Source: Archivesica marissinica (lineage: Eukaryota > Mollusca > Bivalvia > Venerida > Vesicomyidae). Taken from it: a DNA stretch of 64,000 nt. Below, piece by piece: positions 53,601-63,500 of this stretch. The DNA lies in contig CM026400.1 in NCBI GenBank assembly GCA_014843695.1, positions 32,369,500 to 32,433,499 of the forward strand, in the 5' to 3' direction. Position numbers and translations under genes: made by a program. Position 1 is the stretch's first letter. Every line of letters starts with the position of its first letter. The notes under the pieces were generated by a model. That model did no database searches and was not told the DNA's origin. It saw only the letters and a program-made list of their open reading frames with translations.

Positions 53601-56600
53601 GAGCAAATCTGATTCTGTAAACACACAATATTAAATATTTACATTAGTTTATACAAATTTATTTTAGCTCGATTGCGAAACAAGTTCTTACAACTTATAT
53701 TAATCACTCTCGAGACCTCATTCCTGATGGAATCCATCGCTATGAGGGAGAGAGAAGAGGCAACGTGGAAATTAAATGCCTTGCCTAAGGGTGTACAAGT
53801 AAGTGTAGATGTAAGCGTAGATGTAAGTGCAGATGTAAGTGTAGAAGTAAGTGTAGATGTAAGTGTAGATGTAAGTGCAGAAGTAAGTGTAGATGTAAGT
53901 GTAGATGTAAGTGTAGAAGTATGTGCAGAAGTAAGTGTAGATGTAAGTGTAGATGTAAGTGCAGATGTAAGTGTAGATGTAAGTGTAGATGTAAGTGCAG
54001 ATGTAAGTGTAGAAGTAAGTGTAGAAGTAAGTGTAGATGTAAGTGTAGATGTAAGTGTAGAAGTATGTGCAGAAGTAAGTGCAGATGTAAGTGTAGATGT
54101 AAGTGTAGAGGTAAGTGCAGAAGTAAGTGCAGATGTAAGTGTAGAAGTAAGTGTAGAAGTATGTGCAGAAGTAAGTGTAGATGTAAGTGTAGATGTAAGT
54201 GTAGATGTAAGTGTAGATGTAAGTGTAGAAGTATGTGCAGAAGTAAGTGTAGATGTAAGTGTAGATGTAAGTGTAGATGTAAGTGTAGATGTAAGTGTAG
54301 AAGTATGTGCAGAAGTAAGTGCAGATGTATGTGTAGAAGTAAGTGTAGAAGTAAGTGCAGAAGTAAGTGTAGATGTATGTGTAGAAGTAAGTGTAGATGT
54401 AAGTGTAGATGTAAGTGTAGAAATAAGTACAGATGTAAGCGTAGAAGTAAGTGTAGATGTAAGTGCAGAAGTAAGTGTAGAAGTATTTGTAGAAGTAAGT
54501 GTAGATGTAAGTGTAGATGTAAGTGTAGATGTAAGTGCAGAAGTATGTGTAGATGTAAGTGTAGATGTAAGTGCATATGTAAGTGTAGAAGTGTAGATGT
54601 AAGTGTAGATGTAAGTGCATATGTAAGTGTAGAAGTAAGTGTAGATGTAAGTGCATATGTAAGTGTAGAAGTAAGTGTAGATGTAAGTGTAGATGTAAGT
54701 GTAGATGTAAGTGTAGAAGTAAGTGCATAGGTATGTGCAGAAGTAAGTGCAGATGTAAGTGTAGATGCAAATACAGATGTAAGTGTAGAAGTAAGTGCAG
54801 ATGTAAGTGTAGAAGTAAGTGCAGAAGTAAGTGTAGATGTAAGTGTAGATGTAAGTGTAGATGTAAGTGTAGCTGTAAGTGTAGATGTAAGTGCAGAAGT
54901 ATGTGTAGATGTAAGTGTAGATGTAAGTGCAGAAGTATGTGTAGATGTAAGTGTAGATGTAAGTGTAGATGTAAGTGCAGAAGTAAGTGCAGAAGTAAGT
55001 GTAAATGTAAGTGTAGATGTAAGTGTAGAAGTATGTGTAGAAGTAAGTGTAGAAGTAAGTGTAGATGTAAGTGTATAAGTAAGTGTAGAAGTAAGTGCAG
55101 ATGTAAGTGTAGATGTAAGTGTAGAAGTAAGTGTAGATGTAATTGCAGAAGTAAGTGTAGATGTAAGTGTAGAAGTAAGTGTAGAAGTAAGTGTAGATGT
55201 AAATGTAGATGTACGTATAGAAGTAAGTGTAGATGTAAGTGTAGATGTAAGTGCAGATGTAAGTGTAGATGTAAGTGCAGATGTAAGTGTAGAAGTAAGT
55301 GCAGATGTAAGTGTAGAAGTAATAAGTGTAGACGTAAGTGCAGATGTAAGTGTAGATGTAAGTATAGATGTAAGTGCAGATGTAAGTGCAGATGTAAATG
55401 TACTTACCGATGTTTCAAGTTCCATTATTTTTTGTTTAGCGTCCTTGAGATGAGAGAGCGCTCCTGCTTCCCGGAGCTTCGATGTCATGAGCTCTTCCTG
55501 CGTGCGTTTAAGCTCCATTTTCAATTCACTCTTGCTGCTTTTCTCGTTGGGGTGCGGCTTCTGCGGGTCAGCCATGTCTAGATGGACCTGCATTAAATTT
55601 AGATCGATGGTTCAGCGTGAACGTTTATTTATCGGCTTACGAGTCGTATTTCTATTTGATGCTTTACCGGTTCTCTGTTGTTTGGAAACAGTGAAATATC
55701 AAATTTTATTCTTGCGGATTTACGCTTCTGGTTCCCAGTCGCTACAGACTTAGATCAATGTCTAAGGTCCCCATCAGGGGTTTGACTTATAGGAAGATAG
55801 ATGTCAACTTGAATGCTTCAGGACACAAGCCGTCAGTGATCCTATTTATGACCTTCTTAACTCTTTTGCATGTTAACGATGTATAGAACAGTTACCAGTG
55901 GAAGTCGTGATTGCGCAGTGGTAGCGAGTTCGCTTCTGGTGTGAAAGGTGCGGAGTTTTGTTTAAAACAAACAATATAATAACGTGAGCATTTCGTAATA
56001 CATATAATTTCTTTAACCGGATAATTAGACTTTATGTTTACTATGGAGATGAATTTACATAAGCTTTGTATTAAGCTTGGTTTCAAATCCTATTTGTCTT
56101 ACAATCATTTATAATAGTTGTTTATGTAAATATATATGTAACAGAACAAATAAATAATGTTCAAACTAAAGGTGCGGAGTTCGAGCCCCGCTGTAGCCAT
56201 TACGATTGTGTTTATTTATCGTCGCTACCGGTTGCCCATATGAGCGACGCCTCCTGAAGAGATTAGTCATTTTAGATTTTGGAGGATATTGCAATGATAC
56301 AGACAGTGACAAGAGTCGCCTCTGGTTCTTTTACGTGCACGGTGTACAGCACCGACACAAGACCTTGGTTTAAAGTACCATCTGAAAGACTGTTAATTTT
56401 ATTATGGTCAGACGGGGGATCAAACCTACTGAATTATCAGTCCAGCGTACAAGTCTCCACCTGTGATGTTATATAGTCAGAGCCCATAATTATCTGTGTT
56501 GCATACAGTAAAACCTGTGTTAGTGGTTACCTCTATTAAACTGCCAACTAATTAAGCAGCAAGTTTCCAGATTGCCAATCTGTTGTTTATTTACCGGTAT

Positions 56601-59600
56601 ACATTTAACCTCTATTAAGCAGCCAACTGTGCTTAGCAGCCATGTTCTAGAATTCTCTTGGCTGCTGCTTAAGGCAGGTTTGACTGTATATTGAATCGCT
56701 GTAAATGGAATATGAAGAGATGTGATTTACCTGCCAGTTTGCCTCTATGTCGATTATAGTTTGCCTCATTTCCTTCAGTGATAGATTTGACTCGGCCTCC
56801 CGCAGCTTTACAGCTATAAGCTCCTCCTGCAAGCACTGGATGTCATTGCTAGGGGCCTTCTGGAGGCGCGTGTTAAACTGAAAACATTCAATATAATATA
56901 CAGTTCGTTCTAATTCATTGGAGCATGAAGGATTAGACATACAGGCCATACTCGCCTATAAGACGATCTCGTCTATAAGACGACCCCCTACTTTCATCCT
57001 GAAATCTGTGGGTTTTGACATATACTCACATATAAGACAGGTTGATAAATTGGACACCAGGTCAAGTATAAATTGCATGTCAGCAACCGTAACTCTAAAA
57101 TGACAAATCTCTTCAGGAGGCATCGCTCATATGGACAACCGGTAGAGACGATAAATAAACGTAAAACACACAAATTAACAACTCAACCACGGAGGCGGAC
57201 TTCATAGTGCGATGGTGAATGCACACTTTTCGTCCAGATTGACACAGTTGATTGGACACCAGGCCAAGTATAAATTGTATGTCAGTGATCTTAACAACTC
57301 AACCACGGCAGCGGACTTCATAGTGCGGTGGTGAACACACACTTTTCGTCCGGATTGACCCAGTTGATTGGACACCAGGCCAAGTATAAATTGTATGTCA
57401 GTGATCTTAACAACTCAACCACGGAGGCGGACTTCATAGTGTGGTGGTGAACGCAAACTTTTCGTCCGGATTGACCCAGTAACACAAGAGTTATCGCCCT
57501 TTAATTGACTAAAAATTCACAAATTTGTGCATACAGAGCCAGTTCGGCGGGGGGAGGGATATTTTGTTAATATTGCTGTACCTGTTCAAGCTCTACTATT
57601 TTATTCCGTAGATGTTTCATGATCGCCGAGTTCTCGGCCTCCCTCAACCGAACCATGATCAGTTCCTCCTGTAGCCCCTGTATCACAGAATGTGCCTCGC
57701 CTTCGTCCAGCGACGATGCAGAGTTAATACTATTAGTCTGAAATTGTAACAAGTACTTAGTTAAATGAACAGTATACAAATCATTCCAAAAAACTCCTTC
57801 AGTCAGACACATTTTTTGCTTTGGGGATTTAACAGTCATGTTCCATTACGAGGCAGACACAGTCATGTTCCATTATGAGGCAGACACAGTCATGTTCCAT
57901 TACGAGGCAGACACAGTCATGTTCCATTACGAGGCAGACACAGTCATGTTCAATTACGAGGCAGACACAGTCATGTTCCATTATGAGGCAGACACAGTCA
58001 TGTTCTTCCATTACGAGACAGACACAGTCATGTTCTTCCATTATGAGACAGACACAGTCATGTTCCATTACGAGGCAGACACAGTCATGTTCCATTATGA
58101 GGCAGACACAGTCATGTTCTTCCATTACGAGACAGACACAGTCATGTTCTTCCATTATGAGACAGACACAGTCATGTTCCATTACGAGGCAGACACAGTC
58201 ATGTTCCATTATGAGGCAGACACAGTCATGTTCTTCCATTACGAGACAGACACAGTCATGTTCTTCCATTATGAGACAGACACAGTCATGTTCCATTACG
58301 AGGCAGACACAGTCATGTTCCATTATGAGGCAGACACAGTCATGTTCTTCCATTACGAGACAGACACAGTCATGTTCTTCCATTATGAGACAGACACAGT
58401 CATGTTCCATTACGAGGCAGACACAGTCATGTTCCATTATGAGGCAGACACAGTCATGTTCTTCCATTACGAGACAGACACAGTCATGTTCTTCCATTAT
58501 GAGACAGACACAGTCATGTTCCATTACGAGGCAGACACAGTCATGTTCAATTACGAGGCAGACACAGTAATGTTCTTCCATTATGTGGCAGACACAGTCA
58601 TGTTCTTTTATTACGAGGCAGACACAGTCATGTTCCATTACGAGACAGACACAGTCATGTTCCATTACGAGGCAGACACAGTCATGTTCTTCCATTACGA
58701 GACAGACACAGTCATGTTCCATTACGAGACAGACACAGTCATGTTCTTCCATTACGAGGCAGACACAGTCATGTTCCATTATGAGACAGACACAGTCATG
58801 TTCCATTTCGAGACAGACACAGTCATGTTCCATTACGAGGAAGACACAGTCATGTTCCATTACGAGTAAGGCACAGTCATGTTCCATTACGAGGCAGACA
58901 CAGTCATGTTCCATTACGAGGCAGACACAGTCATGTTCCATTACGAGGCAGACACAGTCATGTTCCATTACGAGGCAGACACAGTCATGTTCCATTACGA
59001 GGCAGACAGTCATGTTCCATTACGAGGAAGGCACAGTCATGTTCCATTACGATGCAGACACAGTCATGTTCTTCCATTACAAGGAAGACACAGTCATGTT
59101 CTTCCATTACGAGACAGACACAGTCATGTTCTTGTGTAGTCAGCAAGATGACAACCATTTTTGCGAGATCCCACTGTCTAAATGTATTAGCGAGATCCCA
59201 CTGTCTGAATGTATTAGCGAGATCCCACTGTCTAAATGTATTAGTGAGATTCCACTGTCTAAATGTATCAGTGAGATCCCACTGTCTAAATGTATTAGTG
59301 AGATCCCACTGTCTAAACATATTAGCAAGATCCCACTGTCTAAATGTATTAGCGAGATCCCACTGTCTAAATGTAATAGCGAGATCCCACTGTCTAAATG
59401 TATTAGCGATATACCACTGTCTAAATGTATTAGTGAGATCCCACTGTCTAAATGTATTAGTGAGATCCCACTGTCTAAATGTATTAGCAAGATCCCACTG
59501 TCTAAATGTATTAGTGAGATCCCACTGTCTAAATGTATTAGCAAGATCCCACTGTATAAATGTATTAGCAAGATCCCACTGTCTGAATGTATTAGTGAGA

Positions 59601-60495
59601 TCCCACTGTCTAAATGTATTAGCAAGATCCCACTGTCTAAATGTATTAGTGAGATCCCACTGTCTAAATGTATTAGCGAGCTCCCACTGTCTAAATGTAT
59701 TAGTGAGATCCCACTGTCTAAATGTATTAGTGAGATTCCACTGTCTAAATGTATTAGCGAGATCCCACTGTCTAAATGTATTAGTGAGAGATCCCACTGT
59801 CTAAATGTATTAGCGAGATCCCACTGTCTAAATATATTAGCAAGATCCCACTGTCTAACTGTATTAGCGAAATACCACTGTCTAAATGTATTAGCGAGAT
59901 CCCACTGTCTAAATGTATTAGTGAGATCCCACTGTCTAAATGTATTAGTGGGATTCCACTGTCTAAATGTATTAGCGAGATCCCACTGTCTAAATGTATT
60001 AGCGAGAGATCCCACTGTCTAAATGTATTAGCGAGATCCCACTGTCTAAATGTATTAGCGAGATTCCACTGTCTAAATGTATTAGCAAGATCCCACTGTC
60101 TAAATGTATTAGCGAGAGATCCCACTGTCTAAATGTATTAGCGAGATCCCACTGTCTAAATGTAATAGCGAGATCCCACTGTCTAAATGTATTAGCGAAG
60201 GTACAACTGTAAAATGTATTAGCAACGTTAATTTAAACATCTTTTAAAGGCCACTAACACTTTCCAGCAGTTAACACACAATTTTGCCGAAGAAATGTTT
60301 TGTTTGGACAAAAAATATACCGACCCTTTGCTTTATATCGCCAAGTAGTGTCTCGGCTTCCTTCAGTTGTTTCTGTGAGAGTGAGTATTTGTGTTTGGTT
60401 AGGGAGAGTTCATTCTTCAGGGCGTAGGTCTCCTCTGCTTCCTGGGCTCTCGTCAACTGGTATTGGATCAGTCTGTCGGCCAGCGATGCTGATTC
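44023..60495 (-). CDS. EVI5: EVI5/EVI5L-like protein, C-terminal half (8 exons, partial)
   Basis: Spliced gene read from 60495 down to the stop at 44023. Joined exons give about 520 residues: a long coiled coil, then an acidic/Ser-rich tail. Exon 1 opens ESASLADRLIQYQ and TRAQEAEE. Exons 2, 3, 4 and 6 carry repeated modules of the type LQEELIAVKLREAE. From memory of vertebrate EVI5/EVI5L, the same motifs occur in this order and several exon products match in length (57, 49 and 49 residues), all after the TBC domain. EVI5 proteins are Rab GTPase-activating/Rab11-binding proteins at centrosomes and endosomes, acting in cytokinesis and membrane traffic; the TBC catalytic part is not in this window. 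All visible exon borders are phase 0 with GT/AG ends. The introns are packed with minisatellites, and one exon end falls in an assembly gap. Confidence 0.92.
44733..44990 (+). mobile_element. tRNA-derived SINE (SINE-E) in EVI5 intron 7
   Basis: A-box-like ttaccgcagtggttagcg, B-box gggttcgatcc, a conserved core gtgggttttctccgggtaat plus ccggtttcctcccacac, a tail gttgttaaaacttgtttcgc and a poly(A)-rich end. Antisense to EVI5. Its tail is homologous to that of SINE-A although the heads differ. Confidence 0.85.
45276..45552 (-). mobile_element. SINE-B, full-length, minus orientation
   Basis: The tRNA-like head on the minus strand (A-box-like tggtccagtggtaacatg, B-box-like gcaggttccatct) begins at about 45552; the tail cgtttatttat/(ca)n is at 45276. 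It ends 16 bases downstream of the EVI5 exon 7 donor. Other copies: 43247-43484, 56207-56450 and 57092-57172. Confidence 0.82.
45569..45655 (-). CDS. EVI5: EVI5-like exon 7 (29 codons)
   Basis: Acceptor tataatctcag, donor GAG/gtacga. Encodes KEEVHVADQLQSKGG and ELENTIYDLQEE, matching the last coiled-coil segment of EVI5. Too short to be obvious as an open frame; the longer minus-strand frame here (45445-45642) is a shadow. Confidence 0.85.
45656..46539. other. EVI5 intron 6, non-repetitive part
   Basis: About 880 AT-rich bases. A 31-bp segment (tgtaattctacacagaaaat) is tandemly duplicated at 45742-45803. A 61-codon plus-strand open frame at 46132-46317 has no recognised homology. Confidence 0.55.
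46540..51922. repeat. 67-bp minisatellite in EVI5 intron 6 (about 80 units)
   Basis: Unit begins gtaagcaaccaacacaaggg and contains tactcgtctgcccccgtaca and tctgtacctgtatttca; period measured as 46681 to 46748. Main variants: tcactgt/tcagcgt/tcactat, aacc/aatc, gcccccg/gccaccg. It runs into the assembly gap and is not seen beyond it. 67 is not a multiple of three, so translated frames cycle. Confidence 0.96.
51923..52922. other. Assembly gap (1000 N) in EVI5 intron 6
   Basis: Exactly 1000 N between the 67-bp array and EVI5 exon 6; it hides the exon 6 donor and the end of the array. Confidence 0.99.
52923..53011 (-). CDS. EVI5: EVI5-like exon 6 (partial, runs into gap)
   Basis: Acceptor tatgtttttag before 53011. 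The 89 visible bases encode LREEGLMARIREVEGDQ and LVGELKQKIAQV, then enter the 1000-N gap. The donor is lost in the gap, probably a few bases in, since the homologous module ends here. Confidence 0.88.
53012..53467. other. EVI5 intron 5 with a perfect 17-bp hairpin
   Basis: 456 bases. gcaaacagcatagagcc (53331-53347) and its exact reverse complement (53372-53388) form a stem with a 24-base loop, probably part of a palindromic dispersed repeat. A diverged copy of the same theme lies at 53110-53150. Confidence 0.75.
53468..53614 (-). CDS. EVI5: EVI5-like exon 5 (49 codons)
   Basis: Acceptor gtgtttacag, donor AAG/gtagaa. Encodes NQICSNQIKRMDEENKR through KIDDLESK, a charged coiled coil. The vertebrate exon product I recall also starts NQI and is 49 residues. 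Phase 0. Confidence 0.92.
53648..53795 (-). mobile_element. SINE-A fragment, 5' part replaced by 12-bp array
   Basis: Reverse-orientation SINE-A from its tail to the ccttgcctaagggtg segment. The promoter half is missing, and the sequence passes without a break into the gtaagtgtagat array. Confidence 0.8.
53796..55400. repeat. 12-bp minisatellite filling EVI5 intron 4
   Basis: About 133 copies of gtaagtgtagat (variants gtgcag, gaagta). On the gene's sense strand it reads atctacacttac. The array starts in a truncated SINE-A and ends 7 bases short of the exon 4 boundary. A 12-bp unit keeps two frames open per strand, hence very long low-complexity open frames that I do not call genes. Confidence 0.96.
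55408..55587 (-). CDS. EVI5: EVI5-like exon 4 (60 codons)
   Basis: Acceptor tttaatgcag, donor TCG/gtaagt. Encodes VHLDMADPQKPHPNEK, then TQEELMTSKLREAG and IMELETS. The frame remains open past the donor through the whole following 12-bp array, giving a spurious 602-codon open frame. Phase 0 at both ends. Confidence 0.92.
55901..56205 (+). mobile_element. SINE-A head split by a 210-bp insertion
   Basis: SINE-A head at 55901-55957 (tgattgcgcagtgg A box) resumes at 56168 (gagttcgagccccgctg). The insert 55958-56167 is bounded by exact 14-bp direct repeats aaaggtgcggagtt (55944-55957 and 56168-56181), a target-site duplication. The SINE is itself cut off at about 56205 by SINE-B. Confidence 0.85.
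55958..56167. mobile_element. 210-bp AT-rich insertion with 14-bp target-site duplication
   Basis: Begins ttgtttaaaacaaac, ends aataatgttcaaact, no clear terminal inverted repeats, no coding capacity. The long target duplication suggests LINE-machinery retroposition. Identity of the inserted family unknown. Confidence 0.75.
56207..56450 (-). mobile_element. SINE-B in EVI5 intron 3
   Basis: Reverse-orientation SINE-B with tail tttatttatcgtcgctaccg and body through ttggtttaaagtaccatctg; the head is partly preserved (tatcagtccagcg). Confidence 0.8.
56506..56686. mobile_element. 181-bp MITE with TA flanks in EVI5 intron 3
   Basis: Left end cagtaaaacctg and right end caggtttgactg are inverted (one mismatch), with TA on both sides (56504-56505, 56687-56688). 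The interior has cctctattaa and agcagcc motifs shared with 42936-43561 and with the 40745-41480 array. Right end lies 44 bases below exon 3. Confidence 0.82.
56731..56877 (-). CDS. EVI5: EVI5-like exon 3 (49 codons)
   Basis: Acceptor atgttttcag, donor CAG/gtaaat. Contains CLQEELIAVKLREAE and ends IEANWQ, the best-conserved stretch compared with vertebrate EVI5. Phase 0 at both ends. Confidence 0.93.
57040..57480. repeat. 116-bp tandem repeat with inserted SINE-B fragment, EVI5 intron 2
   Basis: Units start at aactcaaccacgg (57180, 57296, 57412; spacing 116). A partial first unit at 57047 is interrupted by a plus-strand SINE-B 3' fragment (57092-57172). Confidence 0.85.
57582..57737 (-). CDS. 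EVI5: EVI5-like exon 2 (52 codons)
   Basis: Acceptor acaatttcag, donor CAG/gtacag. Encodes TNSINSASSLDEGEAHS, then the module LQEELIMVRLREAE and KIVELEQ. Phase 0 at both ends. Confidence 0.92.
57838..59137. repeat. 27/30-bp minisatellite A, EVI5 intron 1, with 114-bp higher-order unit
   Basis: 27-bp unit atgttccattacgaggcaga plus cacagtc, and a 30-bp form with an extra ttc. From about 57974 to 58510 the order 27+27+30+30 repeats as a 114-bp higher-order unit. All lengths are multiples of three, so frames such as MFHYEADTV (plus) and CLVMEHDCV (minus) run long on both strands. Non-coding intron. Confidence 0.95.
59158..60205. repeat. 27-bp minisatellite B, EVI5 intron 1
   Basis: About 38 copies of gagatcccactgtctaaatg plus tattagc, unrelated in sequence to array A next door but with the same 27-bp period. 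Single gagaga insertions shift the frame near 59790, 60005 and 60115. Confidence 0.95.
60325..60495 (-). CDS. EVI5: EVI5-like exon 1 of the window (57 codons)
   Basis: Acceptor ttctatacag before 60495; donor AGG/gtcggt after 60325, a weak site (gtc instead of gta/gtg). It encodes ESASLADRLIQ through LLGDIKQR, the start of the post-TBC coiled coil in EVI5. Upstream exons with the TBC domain should lie beyond 64000. Confidence 0.9.
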
Positions 60496-60544
60496 CTGTA
60501 TAGAATAAATATATATAAATAACGCAGCGACAGCACTGTGGCCA

Positions 60545-63500
60545 TGATATTATCGACAGGGGTGGCACTATTGTCGGGGGTGGCATTATAGACGGGGGTG
60601 GCACTATAGACGGGGATAGCACTCTGGCGGGGATGACGCTATGGCGGGGATGGACTATCGACGGAGATGGCACTATGGCGGGGATGGCACAATCAGTGGG
60701 GATGGTACTATGGCGGGGATGGTACTATCGACGGAGATGGCACTATGGCGGGGATGGTACTATTGATGGAGATGGTACTATGGCGGGGATGGTACTATTG
60801 ATGGAGATGGCACTATGGCGGGGATGGTACTATCGATGGGGATGGCACTATGGCGGGGATGGTACTATCGATGGAGATGGCACTATGGCGGGGATTGCAC
60901 TATGGCGGGGGATGGTACTATCGATGGGGATGGCACTATGGGGGGATGGTACTATCGATGGGGATGGCACTATGGTGGGGATGGCACTATTGATGGAGAT
61001 GGCACTATGGCGGGGATGGTACTATCGATGGGGATGGCACTATGGCAGGGATGGTACTATCAACGGAGATGGCACTATGGTGGGGATGGTACTATCGATA
61101 GATGGCACTATGGTGGGGATGGTACTATCGATGGAGATGGCACTATGGCAGGGATGGTACTATTGATGGAGATGGCACTATGGTGGGGATGGTACTATCG
61201 ACGGAGTTAGCACTATGGTGGGGATGGTACTATCGATGGAGATAGCACTATGGCTGGGATGGCACTATTGATGGAGATGGCACTATGGCTGGGATGGCAC
61301 TATTGATGGAGATGACACTATGGCGGGGATGGACTATCGACGGAGATGGCACTATGGTGGGGATGGTACTATCGATGGAGATGGCACTATGGTGGGGATG
61401 GTACTATCGATGGAGATGGCACTATGGCAGGGATGGTACTATCGATGGAGATGGCACTATGGTGGGGATGGTACTATCGACGGAGTTAGCACTATGGTGG
61501 GGATGGTACTATCGATGGAGATGGCACTATGGCGGGATGACACTATCGATGGAGATGGCACTATGGCGGGGATGGTACTATCGATGGAGATGGCACTATG
61601 GCTGGGATGGCACTATTGATGGAGATGGCACTATGGCTGGGATGGTACTATTGATGGAGATGACACTATGGCGGGGATGGACTATCGACGGAGATGGCAC
61701 TATAGTGGGGATGGTACTATCGATGGAGATGGCACTATGGCGGGGATGGTACTATCGATGGAGATGGCACTATGGCAGGGATGGTACTATCGATGGAGAT
61801 GGCACTATGGTGGGGATGGTACTATCGACGGAGTTAGCACTATGGTGGGGATGGTACTATCGACGGAGTTAGCACTATGACGGGGATGGTACTATCGATG
61901 GAGATGGCACTATGGCGGGGATGGTACTATCGATGGAGATGGCACTATGGCGGGGATGGTACTATCGATGGAGATGGCACTATGGCGGGGATGGTACTAT
62001 CGATGGAGATGGCACTAGGGCAGGGATGGTACTATCGATGGAGATGGCACTATGGCAGGGATGGTACTATCGATGGAGATGGCACTATGGTGGGGATGGT
62101 ACTATCGACGGAGTTAGCACTATGGTGGGGATGGTACTATCGATGGAGATGGCACTATGGTGGGGATGGTACTATCGACGGAGTTAGCACTATGGTGGGG
62201 ATGGTACTATCGATGGAGATGGCACTATGGCGGGATGACACTATCGATGGAGATGGCACTATGGCGGGGATGGTACTATCGATGGAGATGGCACTATGGC
62301 TGGGATGGCACTATTGATGGAGATGGCACTATGGCTGGGATGGTACTATTGATGGAGATGACACTATGGCGGGGATGGACTATCGACGGAGATGGCACTA
62401 TAGTGGGGATGGTACTATCGATGGAGATGGCACTATGGCGGGGATGGTACTATCGATGGAGATGGCACTATGGCAGGGATGGTACTATCGATGGAGATGG
62501 CACTATGGTGGGGATGGTACTATCGACGGAGTTAGCACTATGGTGGGGATGGTACTATCGACGGAGTTAGCACTATGACGGGGATGGTACTATCGATGGA
62601 GATGGCACTATGGCGGGGATGGTACTATCGATGGAGATGGCACTATGGCGGGGATGGTACTATCGATGGAGATGGCACTATGGCGGGGATGGTACTATCG
62701 ATGGAGATGGCACTAGGGCAGGGATGGTACTATCGATGGAGATGGCACTATGGCAGGGATGGTACTATCGATGGAGATGGCACTATGGTGGGGATGGTAC
62801 TATCGACGGAGTTAGCACTATGGTGGGGATGGTACTATCGATGGAGATGGCACTATGGTGGGGATGGTACTATCGACGGAGTTAGCACTATGGTGGGGAT
62901 GGTACTATCGATTAGATGGCACTATGGTGGGGATGGTACTATCGACGGAGTTAGCACTATGGTGGGGATGGTACTATCGATGGAGTTAGCACTATGGCGG
63001 GGATGGTACTATCAATGGAGATGGCACTATGGCAGGGATGGTACTATTGATGGAGATGGCACTGTGGTGGGGATGGTACTATCGACGGAGTTAGCACTAT
63101 GGTGGGGATGGTACTATCGATGGAGATAGCACTATGGCTGGGATGGCACTATTGATGGAGATGGCACTATGGCTGGGATGGCACTATTGATGGAGATGAC
63201 ACTATGGCGGGGATGGACTATCGACGGAGATGGCACTATGGTGGGGATGGTACTATCGATGGAGATGGCACTATGGTGGGGATGGTACTATCGATGGAGA
63301 TGGCACTATGGCAGGGATGGTACTATCGATGGAGATGGCACTATGGTGGGGATGGTACTATCGACGGAGTTAGCACTATGGTGGGGATGGTACTATCGAT
63401 GGAGATGGCACTATGGCGGGATGACACTATCGATGGAGATGGCACTATGGCGGGGATGGTACTATCGATGGAGATGGCACTATGGCTGGGATGGCACTAT

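Noticed and set aside
53772..55593. 600-codon and 300-codon low-complexity open frames (VSVD, CRCK, TSTL, HLHL repeats) on both strands
   Set aside because: Read-through of a 12-bp array. Only the first 60 codons of the minus-strand 602-codon frame are real, as EVI5 exon 4, bounded by acceptor and gtaagt donor.
57829..60125. Long repeat ORFs (MFHYEADTV, CLVMEHDCV, EIPLSKCIS, NTFRQWDLA)
   Set aside because: 27- and 30-bp units are multiples of three and open on both strands; the arrays lie in an intron between two conserved exons.
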